The notes: a model not told the origin generated them from the sequence alone. A stretch of 64,000 nucleotides of DNA from Pseudovirgaria hyperparasitica (GCF_010093815.1 NW_022985555.1:1107523-1171522); one strand, 5' to 3'; counted from the stretch's first letter, positions 13,035 through 26,169 are shown. A program made the numbers and translations.

Positions 13035-14412
13035 GTAGCGTGGTATGCTTACAGAGGTATTATAAACCTCCATCCAGCACATATTGCCCCATCAAGGCTG
13101 TCTCCAGACTCCCACTTGGACATTCACGGGATTCCACTATCAAAGCAGCCTTGGATCTTCGTCATGACTCTCCTTTCTGAATCGCATGTTGGTCCCATTC
13201 ATTAGCATTTTGATGGACATTGCATCCAGGTATCCTGCTTTGGTGTTATGGAGATGTTGTATAATTATCATTAATTTCAGTATGTATTACCACTAGGGAT
13301 AGGGAGAGTTTGTTCTCGTGCTTCTACAACGAACTCATGATCATTTGGCGGCATTGGGATGTTGCTTCGAATCGAAGCACTATGTACGGGTAAAAGTGAT
13401 TTATTGCCTTTTGAATAGAAGAATGGAATATAGCTTCTCGGTCGTATCATAGAGAACTTTGATATCAGGAAGATGCGGTATTGATCTAGTATTGGGATCT
13501 AATTGCCTGTTATACTAGCCTGCATTCCACTTTGTCGGATATTGCAGACCACGTAATAAGCCCATAACGAAGCAATTTCACCAAGAGTATTGCTAAGTAG
13601 TGCGTGTCTCAAGCCATTAGTTTACCATAAGTTCCTAGCATCCTCGTGTGCGTTGTATTTAATTCTGTCCTTAACAACTGTCAAAAGTCCCGTATAATGA
13701 TAGAATTTTCAAGGCACACATATTCGCGTAAAGGGAGGAATATTCGTTTTCTTTGCTAATGAATACAATCTGCATTCCGTTGGTGACTTAGCCTGGCATG
13801 CACCGTGGCAAGAACCTGTGACCAACGGATGGGTTACCTACACCTGCTTACGATACCAACTCTGCATTGTTTGAGACGACCTAGCTGACACTTGATTCAA
13901 AGCCCATCCCTTTTGAGTTGCTCGACCTGTATTGAGATACTTCGCTCATAGACCCATGGTTCTGACGGCTCCTGATGTGTGTATACATTATTCTTCTACC
14001 TTGAGACTTTGCATCCTCCCGCACATCGGTTTTGTGCACTTGCTCTATTGGCTCCTATACTATGCGAGCTTCACTAAAGCATGAAGATATCTGTGACAGC
14101 ACCAGTAGCGAGCTAATGATCAACACTTGCTTAGACCATTCGTTCCTGTGGATGTAGAATCGGGAAGATCACTCATCAGCAGTCGAAATGATATACGATA
14201 CTGTCTGTTCATCGTGAATGGTCCGCTCAAGAACATGCATTGCAATTCTTGAATGCAGGCGGCAGTGTCATCGAGCTTGAAAAGGATACCGTGAATACAT
14301 GTCCTTGGAACAAGTGCCGTGATTCCAGCACATATATGACAGATAACTCCTACAGCCCCCATACAGCGCTGACTATCTTTCCTCAACTGCCGCAAATCAT
14401 CGATACGTTATC
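13035..14412. other. Intergenic
   Basis: The 1.4 kb stretch is AT-richer than its flanks. I find no gene, RNA or repeat that I can support. Confidence 0.5.
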
Positions 14413-15119
14413 ATGTCTTCTCAACACGATCTGTACCAAATCAAATTCAATATTATCTCCTTCCTGGGACCCATTGACTCTTGGGTAAGTCTACGCAGCA
14501 AAAGTATAGGAGAGACTCAGGTGCTGATACTCCGTAGCCCGACTTCTTTCGCCAAAACCTCCGCGATGTAACTCTATTCCTTCCAAGGATGTGCCGCCCA
14601 GTGTTCCGATCTCTTCGCGGTGAACAACACGGCCAGAACGGACTCGACCTCAATCTTACGAACCTCGAACTGGTCGCAGGTATGAAGTATTACCTCTGTT
14701 CCCTGCGTGGTCTTCTCCGAGAAGTTCGCGAAGTAAAGATCAGACCCGATCGTGGACCTAATCCCGTGGTGAATGCACAAATTGAGCGATGGGCGGCGTC
14801 ATGGAGACTGGTTGAACCTCCGACGCTTGAGCTTGGTCTCTTGAGAGGTTGTATGGCAGCAACAGAGGACATAGAGTTCCTGGAGCGTATATTGAATGGT
14901 GAAATCGATCCAAGGGGCGGTATATTGTCAAGGCGCACACACCATACTGGATCACCCCTGCGGGCCGCGGGTAGTGGTGAAGAGCAGAGGCCAAACCAGA
15001 GGACAGAAGGACCAGGGCGGTCAAATGAGGGTCCAGTGGAAGGTCGGTTTGGAGGACATTTCGACGGCAATGAGCTCATTCTGGATTACTTGACGTTTGT
15101 TATACCTCGTACTGAGTAG
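14413..15119 (+). CDS. Unrecognised 217-aa protein
   Basis: Exon 1 is 14413-14484 (MSSQHDLYQIKFNIISFLGP continuing to IDSW). The intron 14485-14537 (GTAAGT...CCGTAG, 53 bases) is phase 0, and exon 2 is 14538-15119. The reading frame continues cleanly across the junction (IDSW|PDFFRQNLRDVTLFLPRMCR), which supports a real gene rather than chance frames. The protein has no signal peptide or membrane segment. The first half is leucine-rich and probably helical. The C-terminal third (about 165-205) is a Gly/Arg/Glu/Pro-rich low-complexity stretch, ending with ELILDYLTFVIPRTE. I do not recognise the family; it might have further upstream exons. Confidence 0.6.
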
Positions 15120-15549
15120 AGGCTGGGTTGAGAACTTGATTTGTGACAGCCAAAGCTGATGATACGTCACTTTAAGGGCATGTCTAGGCTAACGTAACAA
15201 CCCACAAGCAATATATGAGCCTCTATTGCCTCTTTGTTGTTCAGCCGTGTGCCCTAGGGTCTCCGGTCGAGACCTTTATATTTATGGCTGACCATATCTC
15301 AGACCCTCAGCGGACCCGGAATAGCAAAGCAAGCTTAGGACTATCCTGCTTAGGCCCAGATACGTGTGGCCACCAAGCATAAATTGTTATCGTACGACGG
15401 CAAAATCGTCTCCATAACGCCCTAACCACAAGGTCTAAAGATCACTTGGTCGCAACAAGTATCGGAAGTCACCCCTTGCAATACTGACAAACGTCTTCTA
15501 AAAATGCTCACAGGGTATGTGAAACGGGTATCATTAGAAAATGCAATTT
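15120..15549. other. Convergent 3' intergenic
   Basis: The 430-base gap lies between the ends of two converging genes. It holds nothing beyond expected 3' UTR sequence. Confidence 0.5.
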
Positions 15550-17249
15550 TCAATCTGCGCGCCGTCGTTTGGTGCCGTTTGGAGCTTTAGATATCCCGTT
15601 GATTGCGGCTTTCCTGCCACCTGCCGTGTCGTCTGCGTTTTCCACAGCTTCAGCTTCATTCATCCACTGCTGGCCTCGCCCAGGACTCTTGCGGCGATAC
15701 TGGCCTGTCCCAATCGCTATAACTTCGTCCTCGCTATCGCTGGCGTCAAGGTCCAATAGGACTGGCATCCGGAACTCTCCTGGATTGAAATCGGCTTTTC
15801 CGGGATCAATCGTCAGCACGTCCACCTCTTCATCTTCTTGATCAAGTCGACGTTTATGCAACTCCTCTAAAGGTTGTATGTCGAATTCATCTTCCCTCTC
15901 CACATATTCGACGTTCTCTTCGACCTCGTGGAAATCAGGAGCCAGGGCAGACCAGCGTTGTGGCGTCAGCAGAGACCATATGAAGATGGGACCAGATTCA
16001 GCGCCCACAGCGGCGACAAATGGACGATGTGGATGCCACTGTCGATCGTTAGCTTGCGGTGTTTGGTTCCGACGAAAAAGGCTCTCACCTCGACCACAGA
16101 TAGCTCCTCCTTGGGGCCTTCCAGAATCTTGACGAGACTACCATGCCTTCTTTCCCAGATATAAACGTCGTGATTCATGTAGGTGGAAGCTGTAACATAG
16201 TCGCCAGTAGCACTGAAGCAAACGTGGTTCCAAGAAAGTCGATTCACAAGATCCTGGAATTTGTGCTCAACCTCAATCCGGAGATTGTCAAAATCGGTCT
16301 TGGGATCTGTGAAATCAGGTAAATGGACAGTACGAATTATTCTGTCGCTGGAATTGATAACCATATCTCGACCGGAGGCTGTCAGCCGGATGAACACGAT
16401 GAGATTTGAAGACAGATGCGTTGAGTGTACGATCTGTCTCGACCTTGTGTCAATGACATTTAGCCAGCCTCTTGAGGTTCCAGCTAGAACGTGTTCACCA
16501 GATGAGCTCCACACTGCGACAGTGGTTGTTTGTTTTTCGTCTAATGTTTGTTGCCTTGTACTAAGCTTTTCCCACTCTGCTTGTGATCGTTTCGGGACCG
16601 AAGGAAGAGTGCACTTCTTTGGAATTTCGTCTGTCACATCGACTAACACGGGTTGTTGTTCGAAAAGAGCCGTTATGAACATCAGACTAAGCCATTGTTA
16701 GAAGCGGAGAGGGATATTGGAGTGATTAGTATACTGATTTGTTGGATGTATTTCTGCAATGAAGATGGGTGCCTCAAATCGTACAGATCTGATTCTCGTA
16801 CCGTCCTCCAAGTCCCAGAGTATGCATTTGCAATCTTGCGATGCGCTTAGCAGGTAGCGATCATTGCTAGACCAACTTGGCTAGGAGTCAGACTGTGCGA
16901 TATTGTCTTCAGCGGCCAACAAACCTTAGAGACTGAATTTGCCGTGTGTGGCCACGCATTTTCCGAGCAACACCATTTGTTTCGATATCAAAGACCACGA
17001 CGGTTCCTTCAGCCTAAGTCATGGTGTATGAGCAAGCATTCTCGCAATGAATGATGGTAAAGATTACCCTCCCAGATGCGAGATAGTCACCGCGGTGATT
17101 GAATCGAATGCAAGATGAATGGCCGCTACCTAGGATACTGTAAGTTCACTTAAACATAGGAGATATTCGGATCACGCACGAAGCTTTCCGGTCATAGCCT
17201 CTGGGCAGTCTTGCGCCAGCACAAAGGGATCGACTAAAGCGAGATTCAT
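15550..17249 (-). CDS. SWD1: COMPASS (Set1C) subunit Swd1 / RbBP5
   Basis: A WD40 scaffold of the histone H3K4 methyltransferase complex. Six exons: 17180-17249, 17068-17129, 16925-17013, 16735-16875, 16089-16686, 15550-16038; lengths sum to 483 codons (482 aa). The start MNLALVDPFVLAQDCPEAMT is typical. WD repeats include SSCIRFNHRGDYLASGR, VARKMRGHTRQIQSLSW and NDRYLLSASQDCKCILWDLE, then later blades up to GPIFIWSLLTPQRWSALAPD. The acidic hinge EENVEYVEREDEFD that follows is diagnostic of RbBP5/Swd1. The C-terminal tail is charged and unstructured. Introns are 47-92 bases; the third acceptor is the CCAAG just before TTGG, which keeps the conserved QSLSWS. The gene is divergent from RPB1. 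Confidence 0.95.
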
Positions 17250-17942
17250 GACTGCGCAAAGTAAATGGGCGACCGTGGCGGAGCGTCGAGCCTAGGAAGG
17301 GCGAACTGTTACTGATGAGTCTCATTACCTGCCGGTACTAGCTATGACGATGGCGACCGGGGTGACAATAATAGTTAAGAAATGGACTTTTTTGTCGTTG
17401 TCACGAACGCGACACCGGCACACGCGATGGTTGGTGGAAAGCGAGTCTGCCAAGTCACGCTAATAATCGACAGGTATGTGCGCTGCGACGCAAGGTGGGT
17501 TATGTCAGCCGCTTCTTCGAAAGGCGCTCCCTGCGCAGAATCGCCTCTCACCAAACAAGTCTCATCCTCAACCACCAACTTTCCATCCCGGACGTCTTAA
17601 TCCTGTCTGCCGATCGTTGTGGCAGTTGCAGGCAGCGCCTCAACTTCATCGGTTTCGTCTGACAGCGCGCATTCGGATCTCGCCCACGGTGTCACGTCAC
17701 GATCTCCCAATCCTTCAAGTCGCCAGGCGACAGCCCGCGCGACCCGCGCTTTCTAACGGCAACATTCATTCACACGCCTAATATTCGATCGATACGATCA
17801 TAGTAGAGGAGTATTATAGCGGCGAGGGAGTGAGAAGGTGGATTATTGTTGGGTGAAGGGATTCGCATACGGCACTCGGAAACGCGCTTTGTTGCGCCTA
17901 TACAGATCGTCTCACAACCGTCAAAAACGATAGTGCTTCATC
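17250..17942. promoter_or_regulatory. Divergent SWD1-RPB1 promoter region
   Basis: These 693 bases separate the start codons of SWD1 (minus) and RPB1 (plus) and must contain both promoters. No convincing TATA box is visible near either start. A GC-richer core lies around 17400-17750. Co-regulation is an inference from arrangement only. Confidence 0.6.
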
Positions 17943-20900
17943 ATGGCGAACATGAATTTCAGTTTTTCTAGCGCGCCCCTGCGCCCCATCAGGGAGATTC
18001 AGTTCGGGTTGCTGTCTCCTGATGAGATTAAAAACATGAGTGTTCAACACATCGAGTATCCGGAGACTATGGTATGAGCAATTGTACACATGCATGCACA
18101 AATTACTCACTGTCACATAGGACGATGAGAAACATCGACCACGTGAAAGAGGACTTAACGACCCAAAGCTCGGCTCGATCGACCGCTCCTTCTCTTGCGC
18201 TACCTGCAATGAAAACATGCAAGAGTGCCCGGGCCATTTTGGTCACATCGAGCTAGCGGTTCCCGTCTTTCATGTTGGTATGCGGTCCTTGGCCCTATCA
18301 ATTTCAGTCGTAAGCCCTATTAACACGCTTTTTAGGCTTCATCACGAAGATCAAAAAAATCCTCGAGACTGTTTGCCACAATTGCGGCAAAATAAAAGCT
18401 GATGAGAACAAAGAAGACTGGAAGCAGGCTGTGCGGTTACGAGATCCAAGGCGTCGCTTCAATGCGATTTGGAACTGTTCTAAGGCTCGCAAAGTCTGTG
18501 AGACTGACGCTGAAGATGAAGACCCCAAAAAACCCAGGATACAGCATGGGGGATGCGGCAATCTTCAGCCTGAGATTCGAAAGGAGGGACTCAAACTCTT
18601 CGCGCGATTCAAGGCACCGAAATCAGAGGATGAAGAAGCCAAAGATGAGAAGAAAGAGCTGAAACCCCAAGATGCGCTCAATGTGTTCCGTCATGTAAGT
18701 GACGAAACATTGATTCTGCTTGGGCTTAACAAGGACTGGGCTCGCCCCGAGTGGATGATCATAACCGTCCTACCGGTACCACCACCACCCGTTCGACCCT
18801 CGATATCTGTTGATGGTACTGGACAAGGCATGCGCGGAGAGGACGATCTGACCTACAAACTTGGCGACATCATTCGAGCGAACGCTAACGTCGGAAAATG
18901 CGCGACTGACGGTTCGCCCTTGCATGTAACCAATGAATTCGAGAGTTTGCTCCAGTACCACGTTGCAACATATATGGACAACAATATTGCGGGCCAGCCT
19001 CAGGCAATGCAGAAATCTGGACGACCGGTCAAGTCAATCCGCAGCCGCTTAAAGGGTAAGGAAGGCCGTATTCGTGGCAATTTAATGGGCAAACGTGTTG
19101 ACTTCTCGGCACGTACTGTCATCACGGGTGACCCTAATTTATCCCTCGATGAAGTGGGAGTCCCACGCAGTATCGCACGAACTCTCACTTACCCGGAGAC
19201 TGTCACTCCTTATAACATTGCAAAATTGCATCAACTCGTCCGTAACGGCCCTAACGAACACCCTGGTGCCAAATATGTCATCAGAGACACTGGTGAGCGC
19301 ATCGATCTAAGACATCACAAGCGCGCTGGAGAAATTACTCTCCAGTATGGTTGGAAAGTGGAGCGACATATCGTTGACGGAGATGTCATCATCTTCAATC
19401 GTCAGCCATCACTTCACAAGGAATCCATGATGGGTCACCGCGTCAAAGTCATGCCTTACTCAACTTTCCGTTTGAATTTGTCTGTCACGTCTCCATACAA
19501 CGCCGATTTCGACGGCGATGAGATGAACTTGCACGTACCACAGAGTGAAGAGACTAGAGCTGAGGTGATGAACCTGTGCATGGTTCCTCTCAACATCGTC
19601 TCACCACAGGCTAATCGCCCACTAATGGGTATCGTTCAGGATACATTATGCGGTATTTACAAAATGACGCGACGTGACGTCCTGTTGACAAAGGAGCATG
19701 TGATGAACTTGCTGATGTGGGTACCCGGTTGGGACGGTGTTATTCCTCAACCGGCCATCTTCAAGCCAGCTCCAAGATGGACTGGCAAGCAGCTTATAAG
19801 TATGGCTTTGCCAGAGATCAACCTCATCAGGCGCAGCAAAGATGGATATCACCCACTCTTGGAGGACACGGCGATTCTGGTTCACCGTGGTGAGCTCGTA
19901 TATGGTATGTTCAAGAAGAAGACGGTCGGAGCCTCTCACGACGGCATTATCCAGACTATTTATAACGAGAAGGGCTGGCAAGCAGCTGTCGATTTCTTCA
20001 ATGCCGCACAACGCATTGTCTGCTACTGGTTGCTTCACCATGGATTCAGTATCGGTATTGGTGACACCGTGCCAGGCCCCGAGACTACGAAGGCGATCCA
20101 ATCTGTTATCGCACAACAGAAAGGTAATGTCGAGGAGATCACAGCAAATGCTACAGCGGATCTGTTGGACCCACTTCCCGGCATGAATCTCCGTGAGACA
20201 TTCGAAAGTAAGGTGTTGAAGGAGCTTAACGAGGCGCGTGACGAAGCTGGAAAGTTGGCCATGAAGAGTTTGAAAGATTTGAACAACGCCGTGCAAATGG
20301 CTGATTCAGGTTCCAAGGGTTCTTCCATCAACATCTCGCAAATGTCCGCGCTTGTGGGACAGCAGTCAGTGGAAGGCAAACGTATCCCGTTCGGGTTCAA
20401 ATATCGCAGTCTGCCGCATTTCACGAAAGATGACTACTCTGCGGAAGCTCGTGGCTTTGTCGAAAACTCGTATCTTCGAGGTCTGACACCGACAGAATTC
20501 TTCTTTCACGCTATGGCTGGTCGTGAAGGTTTGATTGACACTGCGGTCAAAACCGCCGAAACTGGTTATATTCAAAGAAGATTAACGAAGGGTTTGGAAG
20601 ACGTAATGGCGAAATACGACGGCACTGTCCGCAACTCGCTTGGCGATGTCGTGCAATTCACTTATGGTGAGGATGGGCTTGATGGAGTCTCCATTGAGGC
20701 TCAGTCAACCGACGTTGTCACCATAGCTGATAAGCAATTCGAGAGGATGTGCAAGGTCGACTGCATGGATCCTGACCTCAAGCTCTCTTCTAATGTACTG
20801 GAAATGGCTAGCGAGCTCGATGGCAACCTTGAAGTCCAATCCATGTTTGATGAAGAATGGGAGCAGCTCATGAAAGATCGACAGCTACTTCGAGATTATA

Positions 20901-23384
20901 TCAACCGCGAAGCAAAGGACGACTACCATCTTCCCCTGAACATCAAGCGTATCATCACTATGTCCAAGCAAAAGTTCCGTATCAAGGATGGTGCTCGCAG
21001 TGATTTAGATCCTGTAGAGGCCATCACGAAGATTCGGGAGGTCTTGGATCGATTAGTCGTTATTCGTGGTGACGATCCAATCTCTCGGGAAGCTCAGGCG
21101 AACGCTACTTGGTTGTTGAAGGCACATATGCGATGTCAGCTCGCTTTCAAGCGAATCGTGCGAGAGCATTCATTGAACAAGCTTGCGCTTGACAATGTAC
21201 TCGGCGACTTGGAAGCCCGATTCGCCCGGAGTGCCATCAGCCCTGGAGAGATGGTAGGAGTCCTGGCAGCGCAGTCTATCGGTGAGCCTGCTACACAGAT
21301 GACTCTGAACACTTTCCACTTCACTGGTATTTCAGCGAAGAATGTGACTTTAGGTGTGCCCCGTCTACGAGAAATTCTAAATGTCGCTACCAACCTAAAA
21401 ACGCCATCGATGACCATTTATCAAGCGGATCGACGAGGCGGCCCTGACGCTGTCATGCAACTGAGAAACAAAATTCAGTACACTACCCTTCGTCACTTGG
21501 CTGAAGCCACGGAAATATGGTACGACCCAGATATCCAGGGTACAGTCGTTGAAGCAGATCAAGAAATCGTCGAGTCGTACTGGATTCTGCCCGACGAGGA
21601 CGAAGCCAGTGTTGAGTTGCAGTCCAAGTGGTTGCTGCGTATTGTGCTCAGTCGCCAGAAGCTTCTCGACCGTGGTCTCACTGTCTCCGAAGTCGCCTCG
21701 GCGATCAGGTCGCAGTATGACAAGAACAACCTGCACGTGATATTTAGTGACAATAATGCTGAAGAGTTGGTTCTTCGCATTCGTTTTATCCACGACGAAG
21801 ACATGCGCAAGAACCAAGAGGACGAGGAGGGCGAAGATCAAGATGAGAAGTGGATTCGCAAACTAGAGAAGGATCTTCTCGATCGTAACGCTTTGCAAGG
21901 CATTGAAGGCATCTCGAGATGCTTCATCAACAAAGAGGAATTGAGCATTCAGACCTTAGCCGATGGCTCACTCGTAAAGAGCAAAGCATATCCCGAATGT
22001 GTCGAATGTACACTGGAAACTACTGGCACTGCACTTGCCGAGGTGTTGGCTGTGGATGGCGTCAACCCGTACCGTACCACCACGAATTCGTTCCGCGAGT
22101 TTTTAGAAGTCTTTGGCATCGAAGCTGCTCGCGCATCATTATTCAGGGAACTTCACGCGGTTCTCTCATTCGATGGTTCGTACGTGAACTACCGCCATAT
22201 GGTGCTGCTTGTTGATGCAATGACCGTTCGCGGGTATATCATGCCAATTACTCGTCACGGTATCAACCGCGGCGAGACCGGTGCGCTGATGCGATGTTCT
22301 TTCGAAGAGACTGTAGAGATTCTCTTGGATGCCGCAGCGTGCGGTGAACTTGACGACTGCAAGGGTATTTCAGAGAACATTATGCTCGGTCAGCTCGCAC
22401 CCATGGGCACTGGTGAGCTAGACGTCATCATGGATCAAGATATGTTGAATACCATGAACAACGATAACGCTCGCCTTGGTCTGATGCCCGGTTTAGCGGC
22501 AGCTCCTGGTTTCATGGACTCCGGTGCTGCCACACCATACGACGTCGGTTCGCCTATGCACGAGGATGCTCTCGGTGGACCAGACTATGGCGCATCATTC
22601 TCGCCTATCATTCAGCCGGGAGGTGATGATAGAGGAGGTTTCACATCGATCCCCTCGTTTGGCGACGCAAACAGTCCATACTCGTCCCGCAGCCCTGGCG
22701 GCTACAATCCGCAAAGTCCTTTCAGCGGGCCAAGTCCAACCTCTCCAGGCGGGTGGTCTCCCACGTCGCCCGGCGGCGGATACTCACCGACCTCTCCTGG
22801 CATGAGCTTGACAAGCCCACGTTTCGGCGCTACATCCCCAATGTTCAACCCCACCAGTCCGCAATACTCTCCGACATCTCCTACGTACTCGCCGACCTCG
22901 CCCGCATACGGCGCTGGCACTTCGCCAACATCACCCAACTATTCCCCCACATCGCCAAGCTACTCTCCGACATCCCCGAGCTACTCTCCCACGTCTCCAA
23001 GCTTCAGCCCGACCTCGCCAGTTCATCGAGCTACGGCCACATCACCTCACTACAGTCCAACCTCGCCCCAATACAGTCCGTCTTCTCCCATGTATAGCCC
23101 AACAAGTCCGCAGTTCAATGCTGGTAGCGATCGACGATCACCTACTTCTCCTACCTCACCAAGCTACAGCCCGACGAGTCCGGTATACAGTCCAACAAGT
23201 CCTGCTGCTGGGGCGTACTCTCCGACATCTCCTACGAGCTACTCTCCAACATCACCGGGAGCGGCACCATACTCGGCCCAGTCGCCGAAATGGTCGCCGA
23301 CGAGCCCCAAATACTCCCCAACGTATGTCTTCTTGGCTCTCTAGAGGATATCGACTGACAAATTTCAGATCCCCACGCTCGTAA
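17943..23384 (+). CDS. RPB1: RNA polymerase II largest subunit RPB1
   Basis: The catalytic subunit of Pol II. Four exons: 17943-18071, 18121-18277, 18336-23322, 23369-23384, giving 1,762 aa. The clamp zinc-binding residues are visible ([20 protein letters not shown], then VCHNCGK). The catalytic magnesium loop NADFDGDEM is encoded at 19499-19525 (residues about 484-492). The bridge helix/trigger loop region reads [20 protein letters not shown]. The CTD starts near residue 1,545 and has roughly twenty YSPTSPx heptads, some degenerate or spaced by Gly/Ala inserts. The last exon is only 16 bases: the frame runs through into YVFLAL and a stop if unspliced, but splicing 23323-23368 (GTATGT...TTTCAG) restores YSPTSPRS and a stop. 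That splice is phase-consistent and preferred. Confidence 0.97.
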
Positions 23385-24268
23385 CGGCCTCGCTAGGCTA
23401 CATATATCAGCAACTCGGCGGGCATTGATCTTGTAAGACCATTCTCGTCCTTGTTTGTATTACCACAAGTGTGCCTCAGTGCTGATAGATTTGGCATAAA
23501 GCTACCCGCTTCGCTATCTCTATTCATTGAGCCACTGCTCATCCGCTACGTGGAGTCCAACGTATCCTTAGCTGGACCCACGTTCGTCCTCGTCAGTGGA
23601 ATTATTTTCCAAATTCTCCAATTACTGTAATATCACGGTTCGTACCTTGCCATGGAACGATCAAAGCTGGTCTGTCCAACAAAAAGCCAAAAATTCTTCC
23701 CCTGGACGCTACTGCATTGAGCTGGTCAACTATTGGATAAATTTGCTTTGCCGATTTGCTTTCTCTCTGTTGTTTAAACTTGAAGGATCGGTCCCCTGTT
23801 TGGGCTTGCTAATGGGCTTCTATTACGGCGTTTATATCGGGGCTCTTTGCATTTACCATAGCATACACACTCTGTGTGCTTCCCTGTTACATTTCGAGAT
23901 GAGCAACATAGTTCATGTTGGGTGACGGATGTGGATTGAGGACACACCAAATTGCACACAGATCCTGCGATATATATTTCACAGGGATAGGGCGATAGAT
24001 AGCGCGACGAAACCGTCGCATAGACTAGGTTGGGACAGAAGCGAGACAGACTGTGTGACAGAGACGGCGTGTCTGACATTGAGCGAAAAGAAAATATTGA
24101 AGACAAATATTATGAAGATCCAATACGTCGCTGTGTATTGTGCCGTGCACAGTGAGACTCATAATGCTACGAGCGCCTTAGCCTATCCATACATGCATCA
24201 TTCGAACGAGACCTGAAGCTATGTGTGCACTAACACCATAACTCTGATCTACCACCTCATCCACCGCA
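23385..24268. other. RPB1 3' / THG1 5' intergenic
   Basis: This 884-base gap contains a 109-codon frame at 23596-23925 with no recognisable features. No supported gene, RNA or repeat is seen. Confidence 0.5.
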
Positions 24269-25392
24269 ATGGCAAATTCGAAGTGCGCGAATCGAACTCT
24301 CTGTCAAAGGCCACTGGCGCTAATCTTTGCAGGTACGAATATGTGCGCCTCTTTGAACAACCTGATGCGCTGCTTCCCAACACCTGGATCGTCGTGCGCA
24401 TCGATGGACGAGGTTTCCACAAGTACTACAAGCCCTACACAAGCCCCGCGAAACACAAAAGCTAATAACATACCGCAGATTCAGCAAGAAATATGACTTT
24501 GAGAAGCCCAATGACCGCCGCGCTGTTGACCTCATGAACGCAGCCGCTCGCGGCGTCATGCAAGAGCTGCACGATCTCGTGCTTGCATACGGCGTTAGTG
24601 ATGAATTCAGCTTCGTGTTCCACCCCAGCACGACGCTGTTCGAGCGCAGAGAAAGTAAACTGGTCAGCACTATTGTGAGTACATTCACGAGCTATTACGT
24701 GTTCTCGTGGGGGAAATATTTTGAGGGTGTGGATCTGGCACCGCCATTGCCGACTTTTGATGGGCGTGCGGTGTGTTATCCCAGTGTGGGCAATCTCAGG
24801 GATTATTTGAGTTGGAGACAGGTTGATTGTGAATACTATGGTCACTCAATAGAAGAGGGAGGCTAATAGGTAACAGGTCATATTAATAACTTGTACAACA
24901 CGACGTTTTGGAACTTGGTGCAAAAGGGTGGGATGAATACGACGGATGCGGAGAAAGAGCTTGCTGTAAGTACGCATAGCCTGTATTTTGTGTCTACAGA
25001 GGTAGCTTATGAGAACAGGGCACGGTATCGGCAGACAAGAATGAGATCCTATTTTCGCGCTTTGGTATCAACTATAACAATGAGCTGGATGTTTGGAAGA
25101 AAGGGAGTGTTCTTTTTCGAGAGGTCGGTCTCGTACACATAGTCTGAGAACGCTTGTTAACCATCCATAGTACGAGCTTGCCGCTGTTGAGAATCTTTCT
25201 GAGTCATTGTCTGAGTCAACTGAGCCTTCGACTGCAGTCCCAGTCCCTGTGACCAAGACAGCCATCAATAAGGATGCGAAGCTGAAGAAGAAAGCACAGG
25301 TTATAATCATGCACACCGATGTGATCAAAGATGAGTTTTGGCAAAGGCGGCCATGGATACTGAGTGGAAAGGCTGGCAATCTGCTGACTTGA
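24269..25392 (+). CDS. THG1: tRNA-His guanylyltransferase Thg1
   Basis: Adds the essential G-1 nucleotide to the 5' end of tRNA-His by 3'-5' polymerase chemistry. Six exons: 24269-24282 (14 bases), 24333-24422, 24479-24828, 24877-24965, 25019-25123, 25171-25392; total 290 codons (289 aa), the usual length. Assembled motifs are [13 protein letters not shown], the metal-binding [20 protein letters not shown], the second catalytic segment [26 protein letters not shown], and the C-terminal [20 protein letters not shown]. Every junction keeps the conserved family sequence in phase. A Ser/Glu/Thr/Pro-rich insert precedes the closing basic segment ending [11 protein letters not shown]. Confidence 0.95.
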
Positions 25393-26169
25393 GAGAAGCC
25401 TTGCATTGCTAAAGTGAATTGACGAAAGCATACCAGTTGTCAAGCTCGAGGGAAGAGGCGGTAGGGAGATAAGATAAAGCGACCTACCGAGAGCGCAGAG
25501 GCGCAAAGTTATGGTTAGTAGTATCCTCGTGTCTGAAGAAGGCGAGATGAGCGAGTACGCACCTGTGAGAAGAAAAGTTTGACCACACCCCGTCCTCAGC
25601 AGAGTAATCGGAATCGAATTGTACCTTCGCGTGACTCAGAAATGAATCAACGCTGCAGCACGCCGCGTATTGCACTAAAGTATCACAGCCGCTCCTGTAC
25701 TTTCGAACAGCGAGCGGACCGCATACAATCTTCGCACCGGCTCCCATAGGGACACTGCTGCGTTCAAAGCAGACCCTGAGCTTTCTGATGCCAGTCGTGC
25801 GAACGTGAGATCACGTCGGACCCTTGCGGGCGGTGACCAGAGCTCTGTCCGGAGACGGAGATGGATGTGAGGTGAAGATTACTCCGAATTTCTCATTTGC
25901 ATAGTTAGGATCTTGCCAAAGGCAGTCTGTGTGTGAGCAAAGAAACGCGGCGATGTAGAGGACGGGGTGTGGTGAGGAAAAGAATTGAAGGTGAAGCTGG
26001 TTGGGACTTTTCTTTATCGTGCCTGCCAAGCCCTTCCTGACTCGTCGCGTAATCACGTGCGCTCTCTCCTGAGTCAATTACGCGAGTCTGGTGAGATGAT
26101 CTCATCAATGCATAAGTGTGAGTGACGGTCGTCTACCAGTGACAAAACCTTATCATAGTATCATTTGCA
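25393..26169. other. Intergenic
   Basis: The 777-base region holds minus-strand frames of fewer than 100 codons with no recognisable content. It includes the promoter of the gene at 26170. Confidence 0.5.
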
